DNA from: Endomychus coccineus
Taxonomy: Eukaryota; Arthropoda; Insecta; Coleoptera; Endomychidae
Assembly: GCA_958510875.1 (NCBI GenBank)
Contig: OY294070.1
Span: 16,359,631-16,423,630 of the forward strand
Reading direction: 5' to 3'
Length of the DNA stretch: 64,000 nucleotides
In this document: piece after piece, positions 58,201 through 60,885 of the stretch
How the letters are laid out: each line of letters starts with the position of its first letter
How positions within the stretch are numbered: the first letter of the stretch is position 1
Program-made: the position numbers and the translations under genes
Notes under the pieces: model-generated
Database searches by the model: none
Seen by the model: the letters and a program-made list of their open reading frames with translations, nothing else
Told to the model about the DNA's origin: nothing

Positions 58201-60885
58201 CTATGGTCTCTAAGGCTCTGTGCTCCACTCTCAAAAACGGCTATTATTGACAGTAACTCACCTGCCAAATATTGTGAAAGTCCTTCATCACGTTCTCAAG
58301 TTATACCGAAAAAAAAAATTATTTTTGCAACTTTGAAGCCCTCTACCGGCTAATTAAGACACTTGAGGCAAAAGTAAAATGGCTCATCAAATTTTTTTCG
58401 AATCAAAGAATCTTCGGTTTTATTTTGGCCACGCAGTTCGAGGACACCCTGTATATATATGGGTGAGGCAAAAAGATGTTAACATTAAATGGGTGTTTAA
58501 TCACTCTAAATTACAAGGTACAGATTTGGTTACAGGGTTCCAATTCGGCACCCATCCCTCGCAATACACTTATGGAGTCTGTCCATTGTTGTATGTAAGA
58601 CCCTCTGGGCCTTTTGGACAGGAATTCCAGTGATGACGTGTTTGAGGTCGTCCAAGTTGCGAGGTTTTCTGGCGTAGACCCGATCCTAGACCATGCCCCA
58701 CAGCCAAAAATCGAATGGCATCAGGTCGGGTGAACGTGCTGACCATGGGAGAGAACCACCAATACGACGTGTCGTTCAGGTAATCTTGAAACATCAGACT
58801 GCAGTGTGGGCAGGGTATGGCTTCATTCCTAAATCACGATACAAAATTTCAACCAGTGACCTTTGCGAAATATTAGTTTCTCGAGAAACTCTGCGGGTGG
58901 ACTTGGTTGGGTTGGCTATCATCGCTCCCTGGACGAGGATGATATTCTCTTCAGTTCGGAATATCAAGACGCCATGTTTTAATTTGCAAACCATACAGTG
59001 TTAACGTCTTTTTGCCTAACCCTGTATAATTTCGAACTTGAACTTAGGGAGGCTTACGTAAGGTTTCTTTTGCTGGATTATTGTACGATTTTATTCCAAT
59101 CAGTTTCCTAGTTTCGTGTTGGGGTTTCCAGTGTTCCTTATTCCTCTGAGGCTGTTTATAACCGTTTCATAGAGCATATTTTTCATTTCCTGTAGCTGAT
59201 GTGATTTTTCTAATTCGTCGATAGTTCCAATAATGTAAAATTTCCTATTTTGATTTTCAGATGTAGAGGCACCAGTTTCCAAATTCTGCTCATAATTATG
59301 ACTCATCTATTCTTTCATGAGTAGTGATTTTTAATTGACTGCGTATTCTGGTACGAATCAAATTTGTCGTTTTTAGATTCTCGTGTTTTATGAAATTTGT
59401 GTCGAGTGGCCACATTATGAACAGGCAGCGATTTAAGAGGATGTACGTCAATTAAGTGTCATAATATCCAAGAGATAAGTCAGTTATTAGACCAAAGCTC
59501 TCGTATTATGCAAGTTAACGTCAACGAATTATGGCTCAAGTAGCTTGCGCTGGATGATTCGTTAACTACCTCGATATTAGTTGTCAAAAATGAAGACAAA
59601 GTTGATTCAATATAGAATAAAGCAGTGGCATTTGAATCAAAAAAAATTCAAGTGGGTTCGACAGAAAGGAAATAACCAGCACCGGTAGAATTTAAAATAT
59701 GTCCAATTATCAATCCATCCAATCAAGACGTGGACGGACAAGTCTAGAGCACTTAAACCTCTTGATTGGGTTCATTATGCGCCCCTTGATGCAAGACTCA
59801 GACCAGCAGCCATAAGGCAGCGCCGAAGTCTAGAATTGTGCATGGACTGAACATTCCACTATCTATCTAGTAAGTCTCTGAGAGCGTGGAGCCCAGAGAT
59901 CTATGGGATTCCGTTTGTTGTATCAGGGTCAGGGCTCCCTAGGGACCTTCATTGGTTATTCATCGGCCACTTCATTTGCTTTCACGCCAGAGTGGGCGGG
60001 TACTCAATACCCATATTAGCTGAAGTTTGTTCCTTCTGGCTAATTCAGCCAGCGTCAAAATGAGCTTAGAAGCCCCTATATGGGCGCGAAACGCGCCCAA
60101 TCGCGCCCCAAGGCCGCTTGGCTGTCAGTGCAGATATTAATCGGCCTACATCGATAGAGTAGTCTCGTCTCAGGTTTCCAGGGCACAGGTCCGGATTGCA
60201 CAGACCTCGGCCTAGAAAATGGTTGCTTGAGCACCTAGGGGAACTAAAAGCTCGCTATCGCATCCTGCTTCAGTCGGAGGATCGGGCAGCTTCCAGCAGT
60301 CCCCAAACAGTCCAATTAACAAGCAATTAATTTACCTTCGAATTCTTTAAATATTGTACCCCCTTAGAGACTACCTCGCCTCTACAAGGACACCCTATCA
60401 AAGCTTATCACGCCAAAATAATTTTTTCTCTTTCTTCATTTGCAGATCACTCTATAATGGTTTATAGCTCCAGTTCTCTAACGAGCAGCTCAGACGACAA
60501 CAAACTGATTGAAAAAAAGAGCTCTACCATGAACTTGTCCAAGGGGTTGGACGAGCGCGTCATGGAGACATACAGCCGAAACACAGAGATAAAAGAATTG
60601 TTCACCATTCAAGATAAACCGATGGTGGGTCGCACCCGGAAAATCGTAAAAGTGGACAGTCTATGCAAGATGGGCCATACCGTCCAACTGAAACTGTTCG
60701 GAGGTACCACTAGCACGTCCAACGACGATGACGATTCGATTAACGGCGAGGTCAGGGAAGATTTCAAAACAACGCGTATAGTCTGCGTAGACAACAAACA
60801 CCATGCTACCGTGCTCAAATATTTCTATTTGGCGTTTTACAGTTTTTTATATATTTGTTTGACAACGATGAACTTCAAGTGTTGA
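7106..60885 (+). CDS. Very large unrecognised Lys/Ser-rich protein gene, at least 14 exons over 54 kb
   Basis: Exons: 7106-7268, 11396-11635, 21443-21586, 23645-25227, 27357-27972, 29163-29557, 34566-35238, 46235-46573, 46633-46938, 48306-48432, 51346-51790, 54168-54596, 55050-55363, 60446-60885. I checked phase at each junction and 12 of 13 agree; 48432/51346 does not. Total is about 6.2 kb, roughly 2,070 residues. The protein is hydrophilic and rich in K, S, T, E and N, with basic clusters (HKHTKHKSKHRD, PKKRKVPTRK, KQRKRN), short predicted helical stretches and a hydrophobic C-terminus. I recognise no domain. Nuclear or chromatin association is inferred from composition only. The 5' end is uncertain: translation could begin at the ATG at 7010 or 7079, or further exons may lie upstream. 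Confidence 0.8.
7938..9500. mobile_element. Foldback element with one arm tandemly duplicated
   Basis: The termini are inverted: ATAGTCTAGGAGCCAGAGCG on the left and its near-complement CGCTCTGGCTCCAAGACTAT on the right. The left arm spans about 7938-8425. The right arm, about 8560-9500, is nearly twice as long because a ~366-bp block is repeated (starting at 8695 and again at 9061). Each repeat contains a poly-G tract (about 8821-8838 and 9187-9197). There is no transposase. It is inserted in the non-coding tail of a Penelope-like fragment. Confidence 0.75.
9505..9915 (-). mobile_element. Penelope-like element fragment (GIY-YIG C-terminal part)
   Basis: On the minus strand, 9915 toward 9720 reads SALAEHKCDTNHQILFENTN and then APNFYHRKILESIEILKH, matching the C-terminal end of the GIY-YIG endonuclease region. 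The downstream tail contains CCTGTAATGGTTGGCGAAAC (minus strand), shared with the copy at 21980-22990. Leftward continuity resumes at about 7890-7937 beyond the inserted foldback. It is 5'-truncated. Confidence 0.75.
9915..10872 (+). mobile_element. hAT transposase relic with internal 149-bp tandem copies
   Basis: The frames decode parts of a BED-type hAT transposase: IKGFLSKLGLW near 9955, then NGHRWTLNPS and KLIEFAADGTLKMEFNSHNV near 10110-10255. About 10565-10680 holds the C-terminal dimerisation region (REALKLLVPFATSYLC). The conserved NGHRW-to-SHNVE block is present three times in tandem. The end near 10850 (AAAACCCACACGTTGAAAAA, CCCTGCACTA) looks like a hAT terminus. There are many stops; it is dead. 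Confidence 0.7.
10108..10535 (+). repeat. Three tandem copies of a 149-bp hAT coding segment
   Basis: The copies start near 10108, 10256 and 10405, each with AATGGGCATCGATGGA. The second and third are almost identical and the first is diverged, so the last duplication is recent. The third copy is cut off after GATGGAATTTGATT and runs into the C-terminal transposase sequence. Confidence 0.85.
11396..11635 (+). CDS. Giant gene exon 2
   Basis: Acceptor TTTTCAG, donor G|GTAAAT. It encodes a charged, probably helical segment (TEAYKRKTEEKLKALNNQMN, then SFLGINNLCSKVKDCLSANQ). The carry-over base G joins the TT of the next exon to make Val. The preceding intron holds a foldback, a Penelope-like fragment and a hAT relic. 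Confidence 0.8.
12121..13164. repeat. Minisatellite, about ten 104-bp units
   Basis: The unit contains GGTGTCCATTTTGTGCTTTA, CTCATCTCTTCAACTTATTT, TGAATATTTTTTGTTTCTGT and CTAGAGGCACTTTTATTTAA. Copies differ by single bases; the first and last are degraded. The short reading frame at 12073-12372 is just the repeat being translated. It lies in intron 2 of the giant gene. Confidence 0.95.
13372..13475 (-). mobile_element. Mariner-type transposase scrap
   Basis: Minus-strand frame, with stops, reads HELNGLDLTKM, stop, FQHEGATCHIVTE. This corresponds to the FQQDGATCH box around the second catalytic Asp in mariner-like transposases, here Asp changed to Glu. Too short to classify further. Confidence 0.5.
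13520..13640 (+). mobile_element. LINE reverse transcriptase scrap
   Basis: The plus strand reads VVVDGVSSDTMGINAGVP, stop, GSVLAPTFFW, the conserved RT segment usually written AGVPQGSVLxPxLF. The Gln codon is a stop here. A related minus-strand scrap lies at 34080-34380. Confidence 0.6.
14158..14373 (+). repeat. 5' LTR of the Ty3/gypsy element (216 bp)
   Basis: Bounded by TGTAATG and CATTACA, preceded by the target duplication GTTTT. The 83-residue reading frame starting at 14162 is only the LTR translated and recurs in the 3' LTR. Confidence 0.95.
14377..14389 (+). promoter_or_regulatory. Primer-binding site matching tRNA-Ser(GCT)
   Basis: TGGCGACGAGGAT starts three bases after the 5' LTR. 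As I recall the eukaryotic tRNA-Ser(GCT) 3' end (ATCCTCGTCG plus CCA), this is a 13-nt perfect complement. tRNA-Ser priming is known for the Mag group. Confidence 0.75.
14453..18607 (+). CDS. Gag-Pol polyprotein of the Ty3/gypsy element (1,384 aa, intact)
   Basis: It makes capsid and the replication enzymes of the retrotransposon. Residues 1-190 are gag capsid-like. Two zinc knuckles follow (C254-C266 and C273-C286, the second CHSCGGRGHLSVVC). The aspartic protease has DSGA at 337-340. RT carries FVDD at 614-617, and RNase H starts near TVDSSD (D763). The integrase has an HHCC finger from H982 and catalytic D1046, D1100 and E1136 with 35 residues between the last two (D,D35E). Order PR-RT-RH-IN is that of Ty3/gypsy. 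There is no frameshift between gag and pol and no envelope gene. The ATG at 14453 lies 79 bp after the LTR. No inactivating change seen. Confidence 0.97.
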   Translation: MADDHLIFNPKHIEWCVYIKRLEQYFIVKRMNDDNVKRAFLLYNLAEEAFLLLANLCVPNKPEECEYANLVKHLTEFYEKKNVVWVERFKFNTAGKHENESVKEWSLRVKSLSIHCQFNTELDTKLTDLFITKFNEGKIRKSLFAQKANITFNEAVEIAQIEEASRAGISNANLEVKHEPGEVEIHKLSWGKSSYEGGSSVKSGSGRNRWNQESEATSSRVRDGRTLSTQQPGRGATPRRLWNSGSASAHVVTCHRCGKHHNANVCPYRDYICHSCGGRGHLSVVCKKLKQVNLLESDVDQNPVDFSSAVLCIQSDNDKPIYVDVYIDNISFKWQLDSGAAVSVLPLSIYNEHFRSKPLSHASTSLVNFSGHKIHPAGKLTLQVKFHNKINYLEFYVITNTGPALLGRNFMRNFNIEFKEVNYVSETFATSLHKEYPTVFSSALGTFNKFKLKLDMKPEAVPTFHKPRPLPFAIKNKVEAQLEKLVSENIISPVDYSEWGTPIVPILKKDGGVRICCDYKVTINPYIILDKFPLPRIDDIFAKLSGGQQFSKIDLSQAYQQILLDESSRKYTTISTHKGLFVYNRLPFGVSSGPSKFQRIMEQTLSNIAGVCCFVDDILITGKNKQEHVDNLHKVLKCLADCGLTIKRDKCVFFSDSVSYLGYIIDRDGLHKGSEKIRAIENIAKPQNVTQLKSFLGAINYYNRFIPNMPNTISPLYQLLKKNKTWIWDDRCQKAFEHIKNMLSSNDLLVHFNPNLGINLTVDSSDYGIGAVISHVFENNVERPICYASRTLSQAEMGYSSLDKEATAIVWGVKRFYQYLYGKTFNLITDNKALVSIFGPKHGIPMMAANRLQRYAHFLSGFNFTIKYVHTSENIADFLSRLPVTNDVDTETIESSVNIKYLNESAELPIEVNKIRWETEKDPILSKVFSFVKNEWPQKLDAIIKPYYRIRNELTIDENVLLRGHRVIIPENLRDSIVRELHSGHFGIVKMKSLARSYIWWPSLNSDIEKCCKSCVQCGKLQANPARTPLQGWPVPDGVWSRIHIDFFGPIKNKSYLIVLDAYSKWIEVFQMGSITSEKTIEKLRELFARYGLPKLIVSDNGRQLVSDTFKNFTKANGIDHVTIPPYSAHCNGAAENAVKNVKHFLLKELDSSNLNQSLSKFLLTYRNTIHCSSGESPAKVFLGRSLRTRLDLIKPISLQINDPLKDFKKIESNQRNAQIRNKKYYRGRRNVSFSVGQIVLIKDYRNVKPSWCRGRITRILGKNVYLVELTDCKLIWKRHSNQIKTTYMNNIDIELSEEKGQSNRDSDSHTEDHLDNHKENDFHQERIVNPNDPQHFQSAIKEYDGQSAKESKNKNDGMDFRSFSEKACSRPVRLRREPKRLGY
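18667..18882 (+). repeat. 3' LTR of the Ty3/gypsy element (216 bp)
   Basis: Matches the 5' LTR base for base by eye; preceded by GTGGGGTGG and followed by the target duplication GTTTT. Confidence 0.95.
19120..20700 (+). mobile_element. Second degenerate LINE relic with RNase H and repeated 3' region
   Basis: The RT thumb region appears around 19190-19260 (ILKPRQTYASVV). RNase H pieces are at 19555-19790 (IWFTNGARAGGS for the usual YTDGS, then EAEILAITHHAQ, ICTDSKAA) and 19840-19920 (LFWVPDHSRIGGNETADELA). Multiple stops and frameshifts are present. 20380-20690 carries four diverged copies of a GGTGAACAC...GTGGGAA-type motif, resembling a repeated 3' UTR. It is another family than the 1897-3540 copy, as the residues differ. 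Confidence 0.75.
21443..21586 (+). CDS. Giant gene exon 3
   Basis: Acceptor GTTGCAG, donor A|GTGAGT. It encodes a short Lys-rich segment (PREDTNDDTKTKGF through KKVDRAMEL). The upstream intron (about 9.8 kb) contains the minisatellite, the intact Ty3/gypsy element and a LINE relic. Confidence 0.75.
21980..22990 (-). mobile_element. Penelope-like element fragment: RT pieces plus GIY-YIG endonuclease
   Basis: Read on the minus strand from 22870 downward: RLYGLLKIHKPLVPLRPIVS and SPTYKLSIS (RT motifs), a frameshift, DPDDLLVSFDVVSLFTNVPI near 22700-22640, then a large loss of the RT core. Next, at 22545-22375, come GGVYIIPCSCGKVYIGETGR and CALAEHKFDTNHQ, the GIY-YIG nuclease with GVYII and KVYIG standing for the two signature triplets. 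The tail near 22080-22110 shares the CGTTTCGCCAACCATTACAG block with the copy at 9505. It is defective through deletion and frameshifts. Confidence 0.85.
23645..25227 (+). CDS. Giant gene exon 4, the largest exon
   Basis: Acceptor TTTGCAG, donor GAT|GTAATA. It encodes 527 codons. It opens with a His/Lys-rich cluster (KKEHHKHTKHKSKHRD) and has a probable helix around EKDYEKVIENLGIVEQMIAC. A conserved-looking acidic stretch follows (DDDSELFESLYIDEFFKEP), then a second helix (RMEMIGMFSRRLQEIMLK), and finally Ser/Lys-rich sequence ending near NDLVFTQGEQNFWKD. The open frame continues 50 nt past the donor to a stop at 25276, so an early-terminating isoform is possible. Confidence 0.85.
25866..27127 (-). 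repeat. Solo LTR related to the tRNA-Lys LTR family
   Basis: 1,262 bp, starting (minus strand) TGTTATGATTTC and ending CTTAACA, flanked by GTAT on both sides (25862-25865 and 27128-27131), a 4-bp target duplication. Internal blocks (GCCCCACGTTGTGGTGACA, CCGATGTTACTAA-type pieces, TTTCACTGTTTCTTC) resemble the 1.6-kb LTRs at 38858 and 43516 but are clearly diverged. It is the product of LTR-LTR recombination of an older copy. It lies in intron 4 of the giant gene. Confidence 0.8.
27357..27972 (+). CDS. Giant gene exon 5
   Basis: Acceptor GTTTCAG, donor G|GTAAAA. It encodes about 205 codons, starting LMNGHFNRTVIERITK, with a globular-looking block (CDLHGRMEFQMKACDSFAGF, FLKLMDRAKRR) and a helical stretch (KSANDICKKYVNSLWFSPKD). 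These are the least repetitive residues in the protein and the best query for a homology search. Retention of the intron gives a stop four codons later (27981). Confidence 0.82.
27983..29162. other. Intron 5 without a clear gene; short direct repeat and weak LINE-like scrap
   Basis: Two ~60-bp direct copies (28186-28245 and 28315-28375) share ACGCGTTT and AACAACAGGTATAGGT. On the minus strand 28480-28620 a frame reads CRL, EDDETAECPAG and SELFVKAHLPEDQ, vaguely like a LINE C-terminal finger. Nothing else can be supported. Confidence 0.35.
29163..29557 (+). CDS. Giant gene exon 6
   Basis: Acceptor TTTCCCAAAG, donor CCG|GTAAAT. It encodes NYNVTVQSLTGSTMKNLSG, then LAFCDILDDLTTKDLEPFNA, LLYKLVYGKKDHEGT and a Cys pair in CATAGCKVCSV. 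The order and non-repetitive character suggest a folded module, not recognised. It ends phase 0 before the basic cluster of the next exon. Confidence 0.8.
29735..30241 (+). pseudogene. LINE ORF1 remnant
   Basis: The open frame before the first Met encodes EAISEWEERKKRSKNIIITN, KTQRILDETNKVQRLLSDIQ, FRLGKFDPNKTRLVKVIFTT and ends IVNSKNK-stop at 30239-30241. The basic stretch followed by a beta-rich RNA-binding-like segment is common in ORF1 proteins of jockey/CR1 LINEs. The N-terminus is lost or out of frame. Confidence 0.65.
30280..31788 (+). pseudogene. LINE ORF2, endonuclease and RT N-terminal part
   Basis: The APE-type endonuclease is seen as VVLSETCITDDI, GGVLIFVREDVEV, LYRSPSSSKPVFID, LLIGDFSSEFYE, TLIDYVVTN and ISEHDIISINL. 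The usual SDH motif is SEH here. The linker follows (KEMWKYLKKIVKPKQ), and the frame is lost at about 31745, giving a stop at 31786. The RT continues in the next frame. Confidence 0.85.
31780..32615 (+). pseudogene. LINE ORF2, reverse transcriptase core
   Basis: Contains NFRPLNILPTLEKVLE, SGFRAKHSCETSLQFLI, FLDLKRAFETIDRTIL, ESGIPQGSVLGPLLFIIYLN and the catalytic FADDTLVY. It is open to 32615 and then shifts frame; the thumb continues at 32594-32962 (LFRSLIQPHFDYCSTLLF, KLQNRGMRLILGC) and past a stop to 33087. Confidence 0.9.
33245..33402. mobile_element. Small inverted-repeat element next to the LINE tail
   Basis: The left end TACTCGAGGTTCG and the right end CGAACCTCTAGTGGTA form an imperfect inverted repeat about 155 bp apart. 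It is compatible with a MITE; target duplication not resolved. Confidence 0.4.
34080..34380 (-). mobile_element. LINE reverse transcriptase scrap
   Basis: The minus strand reads TVALDISKAFDRVWHQSHF, LVFHRDLS and then GFADDLEPLYNI. These are the RT motifs around ALDISKAFDRVWH and the FADD box, brought together by deletions. It sits 186 bp upstream of exon 7 of the giant gene. Confidence 0.7.
34566..35238 (+). CDS. Giant gene exon 7
   Basis: Acceptor TTGATTTTAG, donor C|GTAAGT. It encodes about 224 codons beginning KKRKVPTRKAPMGKRK. With the Pro ending the previous exon this gives P-KKRKV, close to a classical monopartite nuclear import signal. A basic helix follows (KNKRKQFQQQKKLEDLHKKG), then Arg/Ser-rich sequence and VVSKLKPYIVDPDVKVHQTL. 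I chose this frame over the overlapping 34532-34731 frame because it stays open to a good donor and keeps phase. Confidence 0.82.
35416..37742 (-). mobile_element. Tc1/mariner-type element with ~475-bp inverted repeats, inactive
   Basis: Both ends begin CAGGGTGTCCCATTTTGG and are flanked by TA (35414-35415 and 37743-37744). The arms match from 35416 to about 35884 and from about 37271 to 37742. The single transposase gene is on the minus strand and damaged. It lies in intron 7 of the giant gene, directly beside the foldback that starts at 37764. Confidence 0.9.
36025..36798 (-). pseudogene. Tc1/mariner-type transposase, catalytic domain, dead
   Basis: DDE/D transposase for cut-and-paste movement at TA. 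Visible motifs: LVFWSDECFISSAG (first Asp), YLQQYGAPSHNSRL where the second catalytic Asp is replaced by Tyr, and WPPRSPDLSILDFF (third Asp). The C-terminus reads CIRENGGQFEHHI-stop. The N-terminal helix-turn-helix part upstream of 36798 is out of frame (GVPKTNAQRILKKYKYHPYK spans the start). It cannot be active. Confidence 0.9.
38858..40474 (-). repeat. 3' LTR of the tRNA-Lys element (1,617 bp)
   Basis: On the minus strand it starts TGTTATGATTTC and ends AGTTAATA. It is nearly identical to 43516-45141. An internal PBS-like block lies at 38888-38906. Confidence 0.92.
40563..40840 (-). pseudogene. Integrase C-terminal remnant
   Basis: Minus-strand frame reads NARKYMNRQMRKRGRLIKFE, IGELVIVRAMRVTN, LCFAFEGPYVVMNENAENSY, and ends GIFNIDQIYKYNY-stop. 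This is the GPY-type tail found after the integrase core in many Ty3/gypsy elements. It is one frame off from the preceding pol remnant. Confidence 0.75.
40829..42010 (-). pseudogene. Pol remnant: protease and N-terminal reverse transcriptase
   Basis: The frame is open upstream of the first Met (41893), overlapping the end of gag. Protease CDTGSELSLIREELL includes the DTG active site and VMGTDELEKHGIIID. RT begins KYINPIVIAKKSNGDIRLCL and reaches FSKVDLRHSFWLIPL and YRFKDKPVGIRSAYRMF, then breaks. Sequence continuing NISLDRIRKGKTELSEKNKK resembles integrase C-terminal flank, so the RT active site, RNase H and integrase core are deleted near 40950, followed by a frameshift to stop at 40829. 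Confidence 0.85.
42031..43422 (-). CDS. Gag-like protein of the tRNA-Lys element (463 aa, intact)
   Basis: Structural protein of the retrotransposon particle. Residues ~40-190 are a long predicted coiled coil (repeated patterns such as IRDEIKRVNDKFDKRTEEIM and NVEKEIDIMENRMNDMGKNI). A capsid-like region spans ~200-345 (PLLWFNCKERELNSLDEFID, ERLYFRKYIEGTRKSMNAYA). The C-terminus is ~100 residues of Asn, Arg, Gln and Tyr with no zinc knuckle; this low-complexity basic tail presumably binds RNA. Start ATG at 43420-43422, 74 bp after the primer site. No stop or frameshift, so it still makes protein if transcribed. Confidence 0.88.
   Translation of the reverse strand: MEGDRQSTPELIGFDQEGEMISAERPPIIDSQSQIMILLESLNLKANETNKKIEQCKNETNARIEQGMSDIRDEIKRVNDKFDKRTEEIMRIVETEKKEIRQHVEESIDNKLEEYNSFVNRKLNNVEKEIDIMENRMNDMGKNIEENVNVNVQSMKENQEKMINEQDERIKRIENRSEERMNIEYRNVGHENTIKFNGNIKLLHPCIFVKDLKNEIQYERNIERMKKLIRERLVDEPLLWFNCKERELNSLDEFIDEFLNNFWGENEQSKCRERLYFRKYIEGTRKSMNAYALSLYNEAQYLEPKMREEEIVLYISRQYRSQISEAIAIANIKNMNQLLSYLNRIDNKNNIGTRQQNGHNDNRNNYRGNQNYNNRFQNNNYQNNFRNRDNRNQNYYNRENRYNGNNTNQNRNRYRDNRSQNNNNNRNNSRNENNQREVNCSRIESNREREDSSSQNNQQNQDF
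43496..43513 (-). promoter_or_regulatory. Primer-binding site for tRNA-Lys(CUU)
   Basis: Minus strand TGGCGCCCAACGTGGGGC, 18 nt, is the known complement of the 3' end of tRNA-Lys1,2. It lies two bases after the 5' LTR. Confidence 0.9.
43516..45141 (-). repeat. 5' LTR of the tRNA-Lys element (1,626 bp)
   Basis: Same sequence as the 3' LTR apart from a 9-bp length difference near 43640-43700 and scattered changes. It ends two bases before the primer-binding site. Confidence 0.92.
45680..45709. repeat. Perfect 12-bp GC-rich hairpin in foldback arm
   Basis: GCGTGGCCTAGC, a 6-base loop, then GCTAGGCCACGC. It is present in the right arm of the foldback but not the left, so it is an insertion or expansion in one arm. 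Confidence 0.8.
46235..46573 (+). CDS. Giant gene exon 8
   Basis: Acceptor TTATGTTAG, donor A|GTAAGT. It encodes a Pro/Lys/Asn-rich segment (VEKSKQPPSQNKAHLPAQP, PVNRNDLRMNIIPKSAKTP, YGRSVGERLIKFIENQPSP). It begins 54 bp downstream of the end of the large foldback at 37764-46179. Confidence 0.8.
46633..46938 (+). CDS. Giant gene exon 9
   Basis: Follows a short 59-bp intron; acceptor TTTCCACAG, donor G|GTAAGT. It encodes NKRREMMDHLQLLKNRNYNL, IQKAIGIIESKMFDVM and EIEQEITEVLTMIQQRSS, likely a coiled coil or helical bundle. Confidence 0.8.
46985..47800 (-). mobile_element. Mariner (DD34D-type) relic
   Basis: Minus strand, in pieces: DAXRSGRPIEVTTPENVDKI near 47570, VDETWIHHNTP near 47290 (first catalytic Asp), KVMATVFWDAHDIVHIDYLE near 47190, YYAELL, then directly ELVRHPPYSPDLPPFDFYLF near 47050. 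The second catalytic Asp box is deleted. It sits 46 bp after exon 9's donor. Confidence 0.85.
48306..48432 (+). CDS. Giant gene exon 10
   Basis: Acceptor CTCTTACAG, donor AG|GTAAGT. It encodes ASQEKMNELMLREKLNSIPD and TPLTREAQPIE. It leaves two bases, whereas the next recognised exon needs one carried base, so an unrecognised exon or an alternative site lies between 48432 and 51346. Confidence 0.72.
48940..49520 (-). mobile_element. Tc1-type transposase relic
   Basis: Minus strand reads FTDTDECRFCLTSPKG near 49330 (first Asp region), VMVWCGINLAARPLL near 49210 and then RIVNEYLGMWQM, SRDLNPLEHVYDMIGR near 49060. The second Asp box is missing and the frame is broken. Inverted ends not identified. 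Confidence 0.8.
49591..51309. mobile_element. Foldback element carrying a LINE scrap
   Basis: The ends are inverted copies of TTTTGCATTGTGTTGGGTTT followed by GGCTTCTAGATCATTT. Arms pair with interruptions through TCAGGATCTTTTAA and GGTATCAGAGGG/GGTATCGGGCGG blocks for about 300 bp. The middle includes a minus-strand LINE remnant (50600-50940). Ends 37 bp before exon 11 of the giant gene. Confidence 0.65.
50600..50940 (-). mobile_element. LINE C-terminal scrap
   Basis: The minus strand near 50890-50800 reads GIVEGPVCRKCREVE then, after a frame slip, ASHILMESPDSF. This is the zinc-finger tail of an RNase H-type LINE polyprotein. A plus-strand relative lies at 55525-55690. Confidence 0.55.
51346..51790 (+). 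CDS. Giant gene exon 11
   Basis: Acceptor ATATATTTAG, donor AG|GTATTC. It encodes a strongly basic Ser/Lys/Arg-rich stretch (SVEIRKKEKRSKSERKGSSP, SGRRSRSTKRKDQKKH). It starts just 37 bp downstream of a foldback element. The incoming phase conflicts with exon 10. Confidence 0.72.
51835..52964. other. Intron 11, left part, no gene recognised
   Basis: AT-rich from about 52400, moderately GC-balanced before. I see no conserved protein or inverted-repeat structure here. Confidence 0.3.
52920..53277 (-). CDS. Candidate cysteine-rich reading frames, unrecognised
   Basis: Minus strand. The first small frame (53277 to about 53155) starts MISDILLFSS and includes CTVCTECECLKERG; its stop overlaps the ATG of a second frame (53147-52920) that encodes 75 residues with nine cysteines (ACARFANPGSMSWGGC, YRNNPCAECEAPA, GICARCVNPGSIS, CLKSECKVYEI). 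The CARxxNPGS repeat and Cys spacing look protein-like and differ from every transposon here. It might be an antisense gene inside the intron or an unclassified element. Neither frame has a signal peptide or known domain. Confidence 0.3.
52965..53194. repeat. Three copies of a 35-bp direct repeat
   Basis: The copies at about 52965-52999, 53097-53131 and 53159-53194 share ACTTCCGGGATTG and AGCGTGCACAA. Spacing is unequal (about 132 and 62 bp). In the minus-strand frame they encode repeated CARxxNPGSI/M-type segments. Confidence 0.75.
54168..54596 (+). CDS. Giant gene exon 12
   Basis: Acceptor TATCCGGCAG, donor GT|GTAAGT. It encodes SSSKQRKRNVSRVATKT and a helix (GLGKLAEAIKTKTKLIMDLA), followed by an acidic, Pro-rich portion (PVEIITPKEPERLDGPVVV, PPEDIPTIET). 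Its phase matches exons 11 and 13. Confidence 0.78.
55050..55363 (+). CDS. Giant gene exon 13
   Basis: Acceptor AATTGCAG, donor G|GTAAAA. It encodes a globular-looking stretch: FVAPFVKALTHLRDQKRKNR, TSFYQIINLLDTLSSIST, EIRVVWNPEKRCSFHGAI, and ends KKIERAISG. It is a good homology probe. Confidence 0.8.
55525..55690 (+). mobile_element. LINE C-terminal scrap
   Basis: Plus strand reads DPGDSRCREAASHILVECPQ, LPYLRLQYIGSPYMPPE, TIRDLALLD-stop: the finger and tail of a LINE polyprotein, with one Cys pair lost. It lies in intron 13. Confidence 0.6.
56125..58451 (-). mobile_element. Tc1/mariner-type element with ~610-bp inverted repeats
   Basis: Both ends start CAGGGTGTCCTCGAAC and are flanked by TA (56123-56124 and 58452-58453). 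The arms extend to about 56735 and 57835, far longer than usual, and include the transposase start. The transposase is on the minus strand in at least three frames, with the RT-free composition of a DNA transposon. Intron 13 of the giant gene. Confidence 0.9.
56838..57887 (-). pseudogene. Broken Tc1/mariner-type transposase
   Basis: Three pieces in different frames: 57699-57887 (N-terminal helix-turn-helix, MAQHFTNTEMVDMLLIYGLC), 57270-57578 (RRILFTDEDTFTRCGLFN with first catalytic Asp, KINVWVGIVDNFIIGP) and 56838-57230 (FIHDGAPPHF second Asp, WPARSPDLTPCDFFLWG third Asp, C-terminus ENGQHFEQLMP). All three catalytic Asp are present, but frameshifts near 57650 and 57230 and losses between the pieces make it inactive. 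Confidence 0.9.
58459..59024 (-). mobile_element. Short mariner-like relic abutting the previous element
   Basis: Inverted ends GGGTGAGGCAAAAAGATGTT and its right partner (reverse GGGTTAGGCAAAAAGACGTT), TA at each side. The minus strand has RRVSRETNISQRSLVEILYR (DNA-binding part) near 58880 and, in another frame, WSARSPDLMPFDFWLWGMV (third Asp region) near 58740. The central catalytic part is deleted. Confidence 0.8.
59100..59306 (-). CDS. Small hypothetical reading frame
   Basis: 68 codons with a complete ATG-to-stop. Residues such as SENQNRKFYIIGTIDELEKS and QLQEMKNMLYETVINSLRGI look protein-like, probably helical. No family is recognised, and it may be a transposon remnant. Low confidence. 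Confidence 0.2.
   Translation of the reverse strand: MSHNYEQNLETGASTSENQNRKFYIIGTIDELEKSHQLQEMKNMLYETVINSLRGIRNTGNPNTKLGN
59700..60300 (-). mobile_element. LINE RNase H relic
   Basis: The minus strand gives INICTDSQAALGRDWA near 60145 and, in another frame, VPAHSGVKANEVADE near 59990, the two hallmark RNase H segments; the rest is decayed. It lies just upstream of the terminal exon of the giant gene. Confidence 0.7.
60446..60885 (+). CDS. Giant gene terminal exon with hydrophobic C-terminus
   Basis: Acceptor TCATTTGCAG; the AT joins the carried G as Asp. It encodes Ser/Lys-rich sequence, then TIQDKPMVGRTRKIVKVDSL and CKMGHTVQLKLFGG, and ends with a ~20-residue hydrophobic run (YFYLAFYSFLYICLTTMNF) before KC-stop. 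The tail could be a membrane anchor or an artefact of reading past an unseen donor; AATAAA at 60962 supports this being the last exon. Confidence 0.7.
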